From the IMG/VR virus record IMGVR_UViG_3300046167_000237, positions 1-52,192 of that record: a stretch of 52,192 bases of DNA. One strand, given 5' to 3'. The position numbers and the translations under genes were made by a program. The DNA comes from a virus. Positions 8,157 through 15,047 of the stretch are shown one piece after another. How positions within the stretch are numbered: position 1 is the stretch's first letter; the number at the start of each line of letters is the position of its first letter. The notes beneath the pieces are model-generated. The model was not told the DNA's origin. It made no database searches and was given only the letters and a program-made list of their open reading frames with translations.

Positions 8157-8412
8157 CAACAACGAAATCGCAGAGCGGTTTAACGTGTCACCAAATACGA
8201 GCAAGGTTTATGTGAGAAGTATTGCTCGGAAATTAGATGTGCAAACAAGAGCGCAGATCGTGGTGAAGATGTTGGATGTGTTCAACGAATTCGATGACAA
8301 CAGCTATCGCATGCTAACTGGTGGACTGCCGAAAGATTGGGATCAAAATTACGCGGAACCCGATCCATTCGCAAACTTATACCGCGTGGAGAGAGGAGAG
8401 GATGACACTTAA
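7969..8412 (+). CDS. LuxR-type helix-turn-helix protein
   Basis: 147 residues with an AGAGGA ribosome site. The N-terminal 20 residues form a short coiled helix (MDRIEWKLDQILGALMVK). The central region (FTTKQHAALQMLLRGADNNE, then IAERFNVSPNTSKVYVRSIA) matches the four-helix LuxR/GerE DNA-binding fold. No sensor domain is present, so it is probably a stand-alone DNA-binding protein. It overlaps the integrase start at 8402 by 11 bases, which suggests co-expression and a possible role in controlling integration or acting as an accessory factor at the att site. Confidence 0.8.
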   Translation: MQTQMDRIEWKLDQILGALMVKAFDAPSSGEVSPTATTRHHVEMPQFTTKQHAALQMLLRGADNNEIAERFNVSPNTSKVYVRSIARKLDVQTRAQIVVKMLDVFNEFDDNSYRMLTGGLPKDWDQNYAEPDPFANLYRVERGEDDT

Positions 8413-9426
8413 ATTAAATCTACGAAACGATGTCTGGCAGGTAATGGGTACTGTGATCACGCCAGAGGGAGAGAAAGTCAGGGTGAGGAAATCAACTGGC
8501 TTTACCAAACACCAAAAGCAATATGCGAGTGCCGCAATGTCTCGCATATTGCACGACGCAATGAACGGATCGGCAGTCGAGAACGATGCCACGTCTGTTG
8601 ATGATGCCATCCGTCTGTATCTTACCCGGCCTAACCCGCCGGGAAAGACAGACGCCGTTGTCTTGAGTGTTTTCTCCAGAGCCATGGGGAAGAACGCCGC
8701 TGAATTGTTTGCAGGTGCATGAAGTTATGGCGCATGTGAATGGAAGGGGTAACAAGGCAGGTACGGTTGCGCGTGAACTGAATAGCATCAATGCAATGCT
8801 TGCACATGCGAGAGACATGGGTCTGAATGCACCAGACTTTCGCTTGAAAAGGCCAAGTGTGGATGATGCGCGGTCACGTTGGTTGACTGAGGATGAAAGG
8901 GACAGGCTAATTGCGGCCTGTTCAGACGAGATACGTGGGCTTGTGACGTTCCTGTTTTATACGGGGTGTACGATTGGCGAAGCGTTCTCGTTGAACTGGC
9001 AAGATGCGCGTGGGGGAAGAGCATTCTTTACGCGCAGTAAGGGCAAGATGCGTAAGCGTCGGACAAGGGCAGTGCCTTTGACTGGCGAGGCGCAGACAGC
9101 CATGGGTGCAGACACAGGTGGACTTGTGTTTACACGGCCAGATGGAAGTGAGTGGGAGCGCAATGCGTTCTACGCTTTCTTTCACCCAAGCTGTATGGCG
9201 GCAGGGATCACGGACTTCACAGCCCATGATTGTCGGCATACCTTTGCGTCTCACCTTGTGCAAAAAGGGTGCGTCGTTGAGAGCGGTGGCTGACTTGTTG
9301 GGTCATACATCGTTGGCAATGGTGATGAGGTACAGCCATTTGGCACCAAGTCACCTGAGTGACACCGTAAACCTCTTAGGGTGTGGTGGCACAAAAGCGA
9401 CACACAGTACTGAAATAGCCATATAA
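8402..9426 (+). pseudogene. Tyrosine recombinase (integrase), frame broken twice
   Basis: Three consecutive frames together make a normal-sized phage integrase of about 340 residues. Breaks fall near 8705 and near 9270, where an extra G in CAAAAAGGG separates HLVQKG from ASLRAVADLLGHTSL. Catalytic parts visible are the beta-hairpin Lys region (TRSKGKMRKR), HDCRHTFASHL (His-x-x-Arg), GHTSLAMVMRYSH (His and nucleophile Tyr). The first catalytic Arg, expected at TGCRIGEA, is a Thr (TGCTIGEA, about 8967). Broken frames plus the missing Arg suggest inactivation unless both are sequence errors. It directly precedes the tRNA-type att site. Confidence 0.8.
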
Positions 9427-9437
9427 AAAAGGCTTTT

Positions 9438-9517
9438 GAGGTGGCATTGATACCCCTGCTAAGGGAGTAGGCCCGGAAGGGTCTCGAGGGTTCGAATCCC
9501 TTCGTCTCCGCCACCTC
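9438..9517. repeat. 8-base inverted repeat flanking the att core
   Basis: GAGGTGGC (9438-9445) and GCCACCTC (9510-9517) are perfect inverted copies bracketing the tRNA half. The right copy overlaps the tRNA CCA end. It may be an integrase or excisionase arm arrangement or a stem enclosing the tRNA-like transcript. Confidence 0.5.
9455..9513 (+). other. attP-type site: 3' half of tRNA-Ser(GCU)
   Basis: From the anticodon loop CTGCTAA (anticodon GCT) the sequence continues as a serine tRNA: anticodon stem GGGAG, a long variable arm with GGCCC-GGAA-GGGTC, T arm GGGTTCGAATCCC, then acceptor CGTCTCC, discriminator G and encoded CCA at 9511-9513. The 5' half is absent. This is how a phage that integrates into a tRNA gene restores it, and the integrase lies immediately upstream. 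I read it as the attP core, or one prophage end. Confidence 0.8.
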
Positions 9518-9550
9518 AACTTCAGTGCAATATGTCGCGCAAGAAAGCGT

Positions 9551-9635
9551 CGAGCGGTGTCATCGCTCGCGCAGAGCGCAAGAGCGAGGTGTCTGTTGTC
9601 ACGTCTGTGACACAGAAAAGTCTCACTTGTATATT
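9551..9635 (+). promoter_or_regulatory. Promoter with operator-like palindrome, post-att genes
   Basis: GTGACA (9607-9612), a 17-base spacer and TATATT (9630-9635) form a good sigma70 promoter for the gene at 9688. The -35 is half of the inverted repeat TGTCAC-gtct-GTGACA (9597-9612), placed for repression. A second inverted repeat, CGAGCG-N7-CGCTCG, lies upstream at 9551-9569. Confidence 0.55.
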
Positions 9636-9687
9636 ATACGAGACACCTGTAGAGTGTTTCACAGGATGAGTGAAGAGAGGTTAGGTT

Positions 9688-9975
9688 ATGAGCAAGAAGA
9701 TTAAGGTGGCGGCAAAGATTGAGCCGCCGTTTACAGACGTGGATTACAAAGAGATTGATGCTCTTTGCGAGAGTTTAATAATGATATGCGGTAAAATGAG
9801 AGATGACAGTCCATCAGTCTATGCTCGTAACACGGCAAGCGACATCATTGATATGATCGTAGATTTGAAAATTGATCTGTCGAGCTTCGGCGATAAGCAC
9901 GCACAACAGCTTGACGCAGACGGTTTCGTCACAATCAAAAGCAAACCAGATGAAAGGGTAGCACATGAGCAATGA
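9688..9975 (+). CDS. Hypothetical protein, 95 aa, regulator region
   Basis: ATG at 9688 preceded by GAAGAGAGG. The product is helical and acidic (YKEIDALCESLIMICGKMRD, TASDIIDMIVDLKIDLSS), with no motif that I recognise. It is the first gene downstream of the operator-bearing promoter at 9607 and overlaps the next gene by 11 bases. The position beside the att site suggests a lysogeny or accessory role, but that is inference from location only. Confidence 0.6.
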   Translation: MSKKIKVAAKIEPPFTDVDYKEIDALCESLIMICGKMRDDSPSVYARNTASDIIDMIVDLKIDLSSFGDKHAQQLDADGFVTIKSKPDERVAHEQ

Positions 9976-10270
9976 GCCAGAATTGATTAAAGTCGGCGAG
10001 GTGTTTGTCGTACAGAAAGACAGCACTTTGATTGGTGCCGAGGTGGCGTTCAGCGAGAACGTCAGGAATAAACAAGGGGCGGCAACGGCCCTTGATCTGA
10101 TGCGAGGTGCGCTGAACAACAGTGGTTGGATTACACAGACAGTTATGCGTGTGGAGGATAAGGTAGATGCACAGACTGACACATCAGCAGAAGGTGAACG
10201 CGGTGAAGATAATCAAACACCTCCGCAACCAACCGCCAAGCAAAAGAAAAAAGCAAAGGCAGATAGCTGA
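9965..10270 (+). CDS. Hypothetical protein, 101 aa
   Basis: Overlaps the preceding gene and has a weak GAAAGGGTAG ribosome site. Residues 1-60 may be ordered (ELIKVGEVFVVQKDSTLIG, then ALDLMRGALNNSGW). The last 35 residues are Thr/Glu/Pro- then Lys-rich and overlap the start of the winged-helix gene at 10167 by 104 bases, in a different frame. No family is recognised. Confidence 0.5.
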   Translation: MSNEPELIKVGEVFVVQKDSTLIGAEVAFSENVRNKQGAATALDLMRGALNNSGWITQTVMRVEDKVDAQTDTSAEGERGEDNQTPPQPTAKQKKKAKADS

Positions 10271-10421
10271 AAGTCTGGGGCTAACGCAAAGTCAGATCAG
10301 TAGGAACCTGAGTATATTAACTTATGTGGGCATCGTCGACCACGATGGCGATGCCTACGTTGAAGGGCCAAAGTCTGAGAAGTATCTTGCAGACTGGGCA
10401 GTCTACCTGTTGGATCGCTAG
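10167..10421 (+). CDS. Winged-helix DNA-binding regulator, 84 aa
   Basis: The sequence has the order expected of a winged-helix domain: helix 1 VNAVKIIKHLR, helix 2 QRQIAESLGL, recognition helix TQSQISRNLSILTYVG and wing IVDHDGDAYVEG. This recalls MarR/ArsR/IclR-type repressors, with the SQISRNLSIL pattern typical of the recognition helix. It overlaps the previous ORF by 104 bases; a Met at 10167 is the best start. It is the last gene of the rightward block near the att site, so a lysogeny control role is plausible. Confidence 0.7.
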   Translation: MHRLTHQQKVNAVKIIKHLRNQPPSKRKKQRQIAESLGLTQSQISRNLSILTYVGIVDHDGDAYVEGPKSEKYLADWAVYLLDR

Positions 10422-10467
10422 GTCTCGTAAAATGATCTAGGACAGACGAAGTCTGGATGCACAACGT

Positions 10468-10501
10468 ACCTCTTACGGAGATAGTATTTTTCGTAAGAGG
10501 T
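10468..10501. terminator. Perfect 10-bp hairpin between convergent genes
   Basis: ACCTCTTACG (10468-10477) and CGTAAGAGGT (10492-10501) pair perfectly around a 14-base loop that holds a T-run. It lies between the end of the rightward gene at 10421 and the end of the leftward gene at 10597, where a bidirectional terminator is expected. There is no T-run after the stem, so termination is inferred. The rest of 10422-10596 contains only a doubtful ORF. Confidence 0.45.
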
Positions 10502-10596
10502 CTTGTGATCAGTGTGGGAATAGACGCAGACTTTAACGAAACTGTTGTATCCGTCTATGTGCGCGTGCGTATGTAGGATCAAGATAAGAAACCACA

Positions 10597-11049
10597 CTAC
10601 CACCTCCCCATTTTTCTACCGACAAAGAAGACAAGAACAGCAAGGCATATCCCGATCAGCAGGATGATGCCGACCCACATGATGATGTCCTCGATTAGCT
10701 TCTGACGTCTGGCGCGTTTGGCACGCTCCGCTTCGGCGCGTTCAGTTCGGATTTGTCCGCGCAGACGTATGAGTTCCTGCCATGCGGAAATTCCGCGCGT
10801 GGCTATGACGATCTGACGGAGTTGATGCTCTAGGTCTTCGGCTTGTTTACGCGCGACGAAGGTGTCGAGTGCTTCCTCGTTCGCAGACATGATCTGTCTG
10901 CCCTTCTTCTTTTGGTGGTCGCCTTTGACGCTGTCGATTGCGTCGAACAGGGAACCAATTTCTTTGCCAAGCGATGCAATCTCACGGCCTGCGGACACGC
11001 CTGCCTTGATCGCACTGAATGCCGCCATAGCGGTTGTGATCGGTTCCAT
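10597..11049 (-). CDS. Virion-associated coiled-coil protein with C-terminal membrane helix
   Basis: 150 residues. The N-terminal part (MEPITTAMAAFSAIKAGVSA) is a hydrophobic, Ala-rich helix. Residues 50-115 are charged and form a likely coiled coil (ERAEAERAKRARRQKL). A strong membrane helix (IIMWVGIILLIGICLAVLVF) occupies about residues 120-140, with a short basic tail. It lies directly downstream of the lytic transglycosylase at the end of the leftward block. A role in DNA ejection or lysis is possible but not shown by sequence. Confidence 0.55.
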   Translation of the reverse strand: MEPITTAMAAFSAIKAGVSAGREIASLGKEIGSLFDAIDSVKGDHQKKKGRQIMSANEEALDTFVARKQAEDLEHQLRQIVIATRGISAWQELIRLRGQIRTERAEAERAKRARRQKLIEDIIMWVGIILLIGICLAVLVFFVGRKMGRW

Positions 11050-11103
11050 TTAGAGACCCCCTTGTCCCGACAATTTTATCAAGGGAGTTGGGGGAGGGTC
11101 GTC

Positions 11104-11943
11104 CTAGACGTCGAAAGCCAAGGAGAAACGCATGCCGCTAGAGTTGAAAGGTGTGGAGAGGCGTTCGTCTGCAACGGATTGCGACTGGATTTCGGAGGAG
11201 TTGGAGAGAACGCGACGACTGTCTTGGTATGGATTGTTCTTCATCATGTATGCGCTGTAGGAAACGACTTCGTTGTCGTCTGTATCGTCGCTGCTGCTTT
11301 GCTTCATGGCAGTAGAGACGTCTGCGTTTGGGCTGTCAGGCTCGTCGTTCGCTTCGTTGGATACGATTTCCGTGGACTTCGAGTTGGTGTCAGAGGCTTT
11401 GGCGGTGAGGATTGCGGAGCCGAAACCATTGTTGAAATGCGGATTGCCGAGGGGGATCGTTGGGTTGGTGTCGTTGCCGAGCAAGGCAATAGCCTTGGCT
11501 CGGTGGCCAGACATCTGGTCGTTTACTTTATCGCGGACAGTTCCCGGCATACCGCCAGACGCGGCGTCTGTAGCGTCGTAGTTGCCCGGCCCCCCGGTGT
11601 TGACGATGGAGTACATGTCTAGCAAACCCATGCCATTCTTGAAGCCATTGCGACGGAAGTAGTTTACGATTGCGCCACCTGCTCCGAGTTGGCTCTTCAT
11701 TGCGGTCTCGTAGGTGGAGAGGTCTGCGCCGTTCTCTTCCTGTTGAGGCTCGCCAAACTGAATGAAGCCTGCGTGTTGGCCCCACTTGGTCTTTGGCCCC
11801 TTCTTTTGTGGATCAAAGGTGCCTGCGGTCTCGTAGGAGATTATGGTGGCAAGGTCTACTGGGTCGACGCCAAGGGCGGCGGCGGCTTCAATGATGCCGT
11901 TCGATAGGTTTGTATCGTGGCCTAGTTTTTCTGAAAAGCTCAT
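11104..11943 (-). CDS. Lytic transglycosylase-like murein hydrolase
   Basis: 279 residues. The N-terminal 130 residues have the SLT/lysozyme-like fold pattern: ALGVDPVDLATIISYETAGT with a likely catalytic Glu at 38, then GFIQFGEP and a helix ending in a Gly-rich loop (NTGGPGNYDATD). The C-terminal half is Asn/Ser-rich and low in complexity, without a signal peptide, which suits a virion-carried enzyme that opens peptidoglycan during DNA entry rather than the lysis enzyme. The start overlaps the upstream stop (ATGA at 11940-11943). Confidence 0.7.
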   Translation of the reverse strand: MSFSEKLGHDTNLSNGIIEAAAALGVDPVDLATIISYETAGTFDPQKKGPKTKWGQHAGFIQFGEPQQEENGADLSTYETAMKSQLGAGGAIVNYFRRNGFKNGMGLLDMYSIVNTGGPGNYDATDAASGGMPGTVRDKVNDQMSGHRAKAIALLGNDTNPTIPLGNPHFNNGFGSAILTAKASDTNSKSTEIVSNEANDEPDSPNADVSTAMKQSSSDDTDDNEVVSYSAYMMKNNPYQDSRRVLSNSSEIQSQSVADERLSTPFNSSGMRFSLAFDV

Positions 11944-12140
11944 GCCTTATTCTTCTTCCAACTGATGCGCTTCTTGCTCGTCTTGTTCTTTGCAGACGAG
12001 TTGCACGCAGACTTGGTTGGGCGGCACGCAGGGTAAGGGCGTTTGCTGTCCGTGCGAGAGGAGCGACCGCAAGGTTTGCCCGTCTTGCAGTCGATCCATC
12101 CCTTGCCATCGTTCTGATTAAACCATTCGCGTAAGCTCAT
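11940..12140 (-). CDS. Small basic Cys-containing phage protein, 66 aa
   Basis: MSLREWFNQNDGKGWIDCKT begins a basic protein with three or four Cys residues (DCKTGKPC, PACRPT, ACNSS) and a Lys-rich tail (SKKRISWKKNK). It resembles a recurrent family of tiny phage proteins found with the next two genes. Cys spacing could bind zinc. The function is unknown. It is coupled to both neighbours by ATGA overlaps. Confidence 0.65.
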   Translation of the reverse strand: MSLREWFNQNDGKGWIDCKTGKPCGRSSRTDSKRPYPACRPTKSACNSSAKNKTSKKRISWKKNKA

Positions 12141-12310
12141 TTCTTTTTACTCTTGTTGCCCCAGTTCTTTGCGCCGACCTTTCGGCATTTGACGAGTGCG
12201 CCAGACGCGTAAGCTGATGGCCATGTGCCGCCGTTACGTGTGTAGCGTGCCTTCACCTTGGTGTAGCAGGCGTCACGCTTGGCGGGCTTCTTCTTTGACT
12301 TGCTTGCCAT
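12137..12310 (-). CDS. DUF5872-like small basic protein, 57 aa
   Basis: A 57-residue ORF from the ATG at 12310: MASKSKKKPAKRDACYTKVK, ARYTRNGGTWPSAYASGALV and KCRKVGAKNWGNKSKKK. The pattern KRDACYTKVKARY...WPSAYASGALVKCRK is that of a phage family annotated as DUF5872; the assignment is from memory. It is very basic with two Cys. The TGA overlaps the next ATG. It belongs to a cluster of similar small basic proteins. Confidence 0.75.
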   Translation of the reverse strand: MASKSKKKPAKRDACYTKVKARYTRNGGTWPSAYASGALVKCRKVGAKNWGNKSKKK

Positions 12311-12312
12311 TG

Positions 12313-12580
12313 TTACCCCTCAAAACACATGGGCATACAGCGTGTTGCATGTTGCCCGTCCGCGTCTTTCTTGCGATTGATTTGACCTTGGAGGATTTCA
12401 TTACCGCCTCCGAATAGCACGGCTGCGCTGTCCAAAAACTGGCGTTGAAGATTTCTGTGCGGATCGGCCAAACTGCGTCGGCATATTCGACATCGCACGG
12501 TATGGGTTCTGTGCGCGTAGCACCTGCTTGCCCATGGTCGGCCCCGATGTGCCGAAGATTTTTCCTCTGTTTCTACGCAT
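12313..12580 (-). CDS. Small hypothetical protein, probable frameshift near 12440
   Basis: From the ATG at 12580 (ribosome site AGGAGA) one frame gives 59 residues: MRRNRGKIFGTSGPTMGKQV, then QNPYRAMSNMPTQFGRSAQK and an Arg-rich end at 12401. The overlapping frame gives FLDSAAVLFGGGNEILQGQI and NRKKDADGQHATRCMPMCF, ending at 12313 just before the next gene, but without its own start. A shifted base in the TTTTT run near 12440 would join them into a protein of about 88 residues. The joined version is preferred; the function is unknown. Confidence 0.4.
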
Positions 12581-12593
12581 GCCACATTATCTC

Positions 12594-13232
12594 CTAATGT
12601 TCCGCTTCGTTGCCTTCGATCCTGCGCTGGAGGGCTTCCTCTTCGCGGCTGGCTTGGGCTTTCGCATCGACTTTTTCATTCCACGCATCATATGTCTCCT
12701 TGCGTTTTGTTAGGTACTCGATGTCTTCGTCTGGGAAATTTGCGTAGTATTGTGTGGTGCGCAATCTTTCAGATGCTTCGATCAAGTGAGTATATGATTG
12801 CACAAGAATGATAGCGTAGTCGTCCGCACCTAGCCCCTCAAATTCTGGGGTCAGCGGGTCTTCGTCGCTGTCTGGGTGGAAGCCCATGATCCAGACGCCG
12901 AAATGGTTTTTGTTCTGAGCGTCTACCCACGCATCGAATTGTGCAGGCGTCATGTCATCGTAATCAGTCCAAGCCACGACGTGGAGAAGGTCGTCTGTGG
13001 GCGGGTGGAAGGCTTTGATCTCTGCGATAGTGTCGATGTCTGGAGTGACATGGATCATTACGACGTTGCGGAGCCACGCTTGCCGTGCGTAAGGACATGG
13101 AGGCAAGCCCCCGAAGAGGGGCGAAGCCTTCTCTAGCACAGTCTCAGACCATAGTTGGATTTCCTGTGCAATTAAGACAGAGCTTTCTTCCCACGCTTCC
13201 ACGCTACTAATACTTTCCGTTTGCCTGTCCAT
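12594..13232 (-). CDS. Hypothetical phage protein, 212 aa
   Basis: An acidic soluble protein with clear ordered segments: LLHVVAWTDYDDMTPAQFDA, NHFGVWIMGFHPDSDEDPLT and ADDYAIILVQSYTHLIEASE. The last 40 residues form a charged coiled coil (KRKETYDAWNEKVDAKAQAS). No family is recognised. The start at 13232 lies 61 bases inside the oxygenase gene, so a later start is possible, but no better ribosome site is visible. Tight packing with the 2OG oxygenase suggests joint function or at least joint expression. Confidence 0.6.
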   Translation of the reverse strand: MDRQTESISSVEAWEESSVLIAQEIQLWSETVLEKASPLFGGLPPCPYARQAWLRNVVMIHVTPDIDTIAEIKAFHPPTDDLLHVVAWTDYDDMTPAQFDAWVDAQNKNHFGVWIMGFHPDSDEDPLTPEFEGLGADDYAIILVQSYTHLIEASERLRTTQYYANFPDEDIEYLTKRKETYDAWNEKVDAKAQASREEEALQRRIEGNEAEH

Positions 13233-13726
13233 ACTGGGTTTGCCCTATGAGGTAAGTGTGAGGGGAAGATCGCGGCATGCCCCCGGTCACGGGGGGCATG
13301 GCGAAGTTTCGTCTGTCCGTAGACGCGCAGTCTGCCACCAGTGTATGAACGTGGACTTGATAGTTGGATTACCATTGTCAGCTTGCGTCTTTCGACTTGG
13401 TCTGCGCCATTGTCTACGTGCGTGCCATAGAATTGGCCGAAGCCATATTCGAGATACTGTAATGTTTCGAGTTCACCATCGAGGTTAAAGCCAATGGTGC
13501 GTTTGTTTACGTCGTCGAAGAGTTGCTCGATACGCTGATAAAGCCAGTCGTTGGGAGCGTCTGGTCTGATCCAGCCAACCTTGCAGTTGCGTTGCAGCTT
13601 GGAGACAAGACGACGGCCAGAGATGACAGACGCATCGTCGATAGAGACTTGATCGCAGAGAGCTTGGATTTGATCGCACTCGTCTTCGTTAAATGCTGGG
13701 ACTTGGAACCAGTTTTGTATGTGCAT
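13172..13726 (-). CDS. 2-oxoglutarate/Fe(II)-dependent oxygenase (PKHD/prolyl-hydroxylase type)
   Basis: 184 residues, the usual size of a single-domain phage enzyme. The iron-binding triad is visible as H103-x-D105 (FYGTHVDNG) and H160 (SHLPHRANP), with R170 in GKRKVLVAW as the 2-oxoglutarate ligand. The core strands RKLTMVIQLSS and GGRLRVYGQ fit the double-stranded beta-helix. Such enzymes hydroxylate proteins or nucleic acids; in phages the targets are mostly unknown. Here it is surrounded by small structural-like genes, which hints at modification of a virion or host protein. Confidence 0.85.
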   Translation of the reverse strand: MHIQNWFQVPAFNEDECDQIQALCDQVSIDDASVISGRRLVSKLQRNCKVGWIRPDAPNDWLYQRIEQLFDDVNKRTIGFNLDGELETLQYLEYGFGQFYGTHVDNGADQVERRKLTMVIQLSSPRSYTGGRLRVYGQTKLRHAPRDRGHAAIFPSHLPHRANPVWTGKRKVLVAWKRGKKALS

Positions 13727-13727
13727 G

Positions 13728-13979
13728 CTATACCTTTACGTCTACGTTGGTGCCTTCGGGTTTGCGCATAGCTTCCTGTCTGCCAACGCGGTCATATGAC
13801 CAACGCTCGCGCATGTCTTCATGGACGCGAATGCGCTGTTCAACATGGACTGCTATGTGTTTTTCTTTGAGGCGTTCGAGGTTTCGCAGACGTTTCTGTT
13901 CGGCAAGCTGCTCATTGAAGTTTGCTTGTCTGAGTTCGTTCAGATTGAAGGACTGAATGCCAGAGAACTCTACTGCCAT
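13728..13979 (-). CDS. Hypothetical helical protein, 83 aa
   Basis: Starts in a TAATG overlap with the upstream stop, preferred to an earlier in-frame ATG. After MAVEFSGIQSFNLNELRQAN comes a long charged helix (QLAEQKRLRNLERLKEKHIA) likely to form a coiled coil. The ending is Arg/Glu-rich. No family is recognised. Only two bases separate its stop from the oxygenase start. Confidence 0.6.
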   Translation of the reverse strand: MAVEFSGIQSFNLNELRQANFNEQLAEQKRLRNLERLKEKHIAVHVEQRIRVHEDMRERWSYDRVGRQEAMRKPEGTNVDVKV

Positions 13980-14254
13980 TAGCACTTCCATCTACGTCTG
14001 GCCGCGCATATGCGCTTCTTGGGCGTCTTACTGCATGAGATATTGTGCATCTTCATCTGGCCTGCCGAGCGAGAACAGTAGGAGGATCGACGCTTGCCGC
14101 CAGATGGTTGGGGTGCCTTGAGCTTTGAGCCGCATGCTTTGTTGTACTTGGCTCTGCCCTTGGCAGTCAGGCCAGCACCTTGGCTGGCTGGTTTCTTTTC
14201 GCCGCGTCCTACGGAGAGGCTTACGTTACAGCGTTTCTTTTTCTTTGCGGCCAT
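13979..14254 (-). CDS. DUF6321-like basic Cys-rich protein, 91 aa
   Basis: The segment GLTAKGRAKYNKACGSKLKA, followed by PQPSGGKRRSSYCSRSAGQM, is the hallmark of a small phage family annotated as DUF6321. The protein is very basic and holds five or six Cys residues (RCNVS, YCSR, ISCSKTPKKRICAARRRWKC), possibly binding zinc. It belongs with the other tiny basic proteins at 11940-12310. The role is unknown; nucleic-acid binding is a reasonable guess from charge. Confidence 0.75.
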   Translation of the reverse strand: MAAKKKKRCNVSLSVGRGEKKPASQGAGLTAKGRAKYNKACGSKLKAPQPSGGKRRSSYCSRSAGQMKMHNISCSKTPKKRICAARRRWKC

Positions 14255-14263
14255 GTGTTGCTC

Positions 14264-14626
14264 CTACTTCTTGGTCAGTCCTTCACGCTGTAAATATGCC
14301 AGATAATACTTTAGGAAGTCGTCCAGTCTGAGCAGGACAAGGCTGTCGCCTGTCTTCATGCGTGACTTGCGATTGATCACGACTGCACTGCTGTCTGATC
14401 TGGTCTTCTCAATGTTGGTTTCTGCTTGGCGAAGGGCGTCGTGAAAGTTCAGACGCTCCACTCTCTTGGCTTCTACGAACAAGTCTGGCGTGCCGAGCAA
14501 GTCTGCACCGCCAACCATGTTGACATGACCGCCACCCGATAAGGGTGCGCGGAAACTGTCGAGACCTGTTTGTTCGTTAATGTATGCGGCAAGTTCTCGT
14601 TCGTACTTGTCACCTTTGGCTTTCAT
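14264..14626 (-). CDS. PD-(D/E)XK Holliday-junction-resolvase-like nuclease
   Basis: Motifs of the archaeal-Hjc-like nuclease fold are clear: KGDKYERELAAYI (helix with Glu), a loop ending GTPDLFVEAKR giving Asp48 and Glu52-x-Lys54, and later SAVVINRKSRMKTGDSLVLL for the core strands. The length, about 120 residues, is normal. It would resolve branched DNA during phage recombination or packaging. The start is uncertain: an ATG at 14626 is used, while a TTG at 14641 overlapping the upstream stop is the alternative. Confidence 0.75.
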   Translation of the reverse strand: MKAKGDKYERELAAYINEQTGLDSFRAPLSGGGHVNMVGGADLLGTPDLFVEAKRVERLNFHDALRQAETNIEKTRSDSSAVVINRKSRMKTGDSLVLLRLDDFLKYYLAYLQREGLTKK

Positions 14627-14637
14627 CCCTCGACCGC

Positions 14638-14931
14638 TCAATCGTCATACCCCATATCTTTCCGACATGGCTTGCAAAAGAACCAGTTCTTCGGACGTTT
14701 CTTTGTGTCACCGCACGACATGCAGGGACGCGACCACTGTATTTCCTCAAAGTCACGGCGAACTTGGTACTTAGCTCCATCAAATTCTTGAAGCCCCTCG
14801 CGAACGAGGATGCGCTTCAGTGTGTCGACGCAACAGCCAATGCGGCGTGCCATCTCTGAGTAATTTCTAATTCTGTGGTTTTCTTGGAGCCAAGACAAAT
14901 CCGCGTCACTGACGCGAACATTCCTTGGCAT
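14638..14931 (-). CDS. HTH protein with C-terminal zinc ribbon
   Basis: 97 residues with a GGAG ribosome site. Residues 8-50 form an HTH (LSWLQENHRIRNYSEMARRI, then GCCVDTLKRILVREG). The C-terminal part carries two Cys pairs, PCMSCGD and FFCKPCRKD, as in small zinc fingers. The combination is seen in phage DNA-binding proteins and homing-endonuclease-linked regulators, but no nuclease motif is present. Its promoter region abuts the operator at 15000, so it may be regulated by, or be, the factor acting there. Confidence 0.65.
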   Translation of the reverse strand: MPRNVRVSDADLSWLQENHRIRNYSEMARRIGCCVDTLKRILVREGLQEFDGAKYQVRRDFEEIQWSRPCMSCGDTKKRPKNWFFCKPCRKDMGYDD

Positions 14932-14999
14932 AAAACACTCCTAACAATTTCAAGTTGTATAGAATTTAATACGCAAAAAGAGGAATGTAAATAACCACA

Positions 15000-15016
15000 G
15001 GTGTCTTTAACACACC
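15000..15016. promoter_or_regulatory. Operator palindrome GGTGT-N7-ACACC
   Basis: A perfect palindrome GGTGT-ctttaac-ACACC between divergent genes. It lies two bases upstream of the -35 of the rightward promoter at 15019, and upstream of a plausible leftward promoter (TTTACA-17-TAAATT) for the HTH gene at 14931. Confidence 0.6.
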
Positions 15017-15018
15017 TA

Positions 15019-15047
15019 TTGACGTATGAGCCGCAGACTGGTATAAC
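15019..15047 (+). promoter_or_regulatory. Strong sigma70 promoter
   Basis: TTGACG, a 17-base spacer and TATAAC. This is one of the best promoters in the window. The -10 lies inside TGGTATAACGTC (15039-15050), whose exact inverted copy GACGTTATACCA is at 15133-15144, so the two may be a looping or dual-operator pair. Confidence 0.7.

Noticed and set aside
9455-9513. A complete tRNA or tmRNA gene
   Set aside because: Only the half from the anticodon loop to CCA is present; D arm and 5' acceptor strand are absent, and the long variable arm is that of tRNA-Ser, not tmRNA.
10418-10603. 61-residue minus-strand ORF in the gap after the winged-helix gene
   Set aside because: No ribosome site, odd His/Tyr/Val composition, and it covers the 10-bp hairpin; likely chance.
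12273-12401. 42-residue ORF beginning in a TAATG overlap at 12401
   Set aside because: It conflicts with the better-supported joined frame ending at 12313 and with the DUF5872-like gene.
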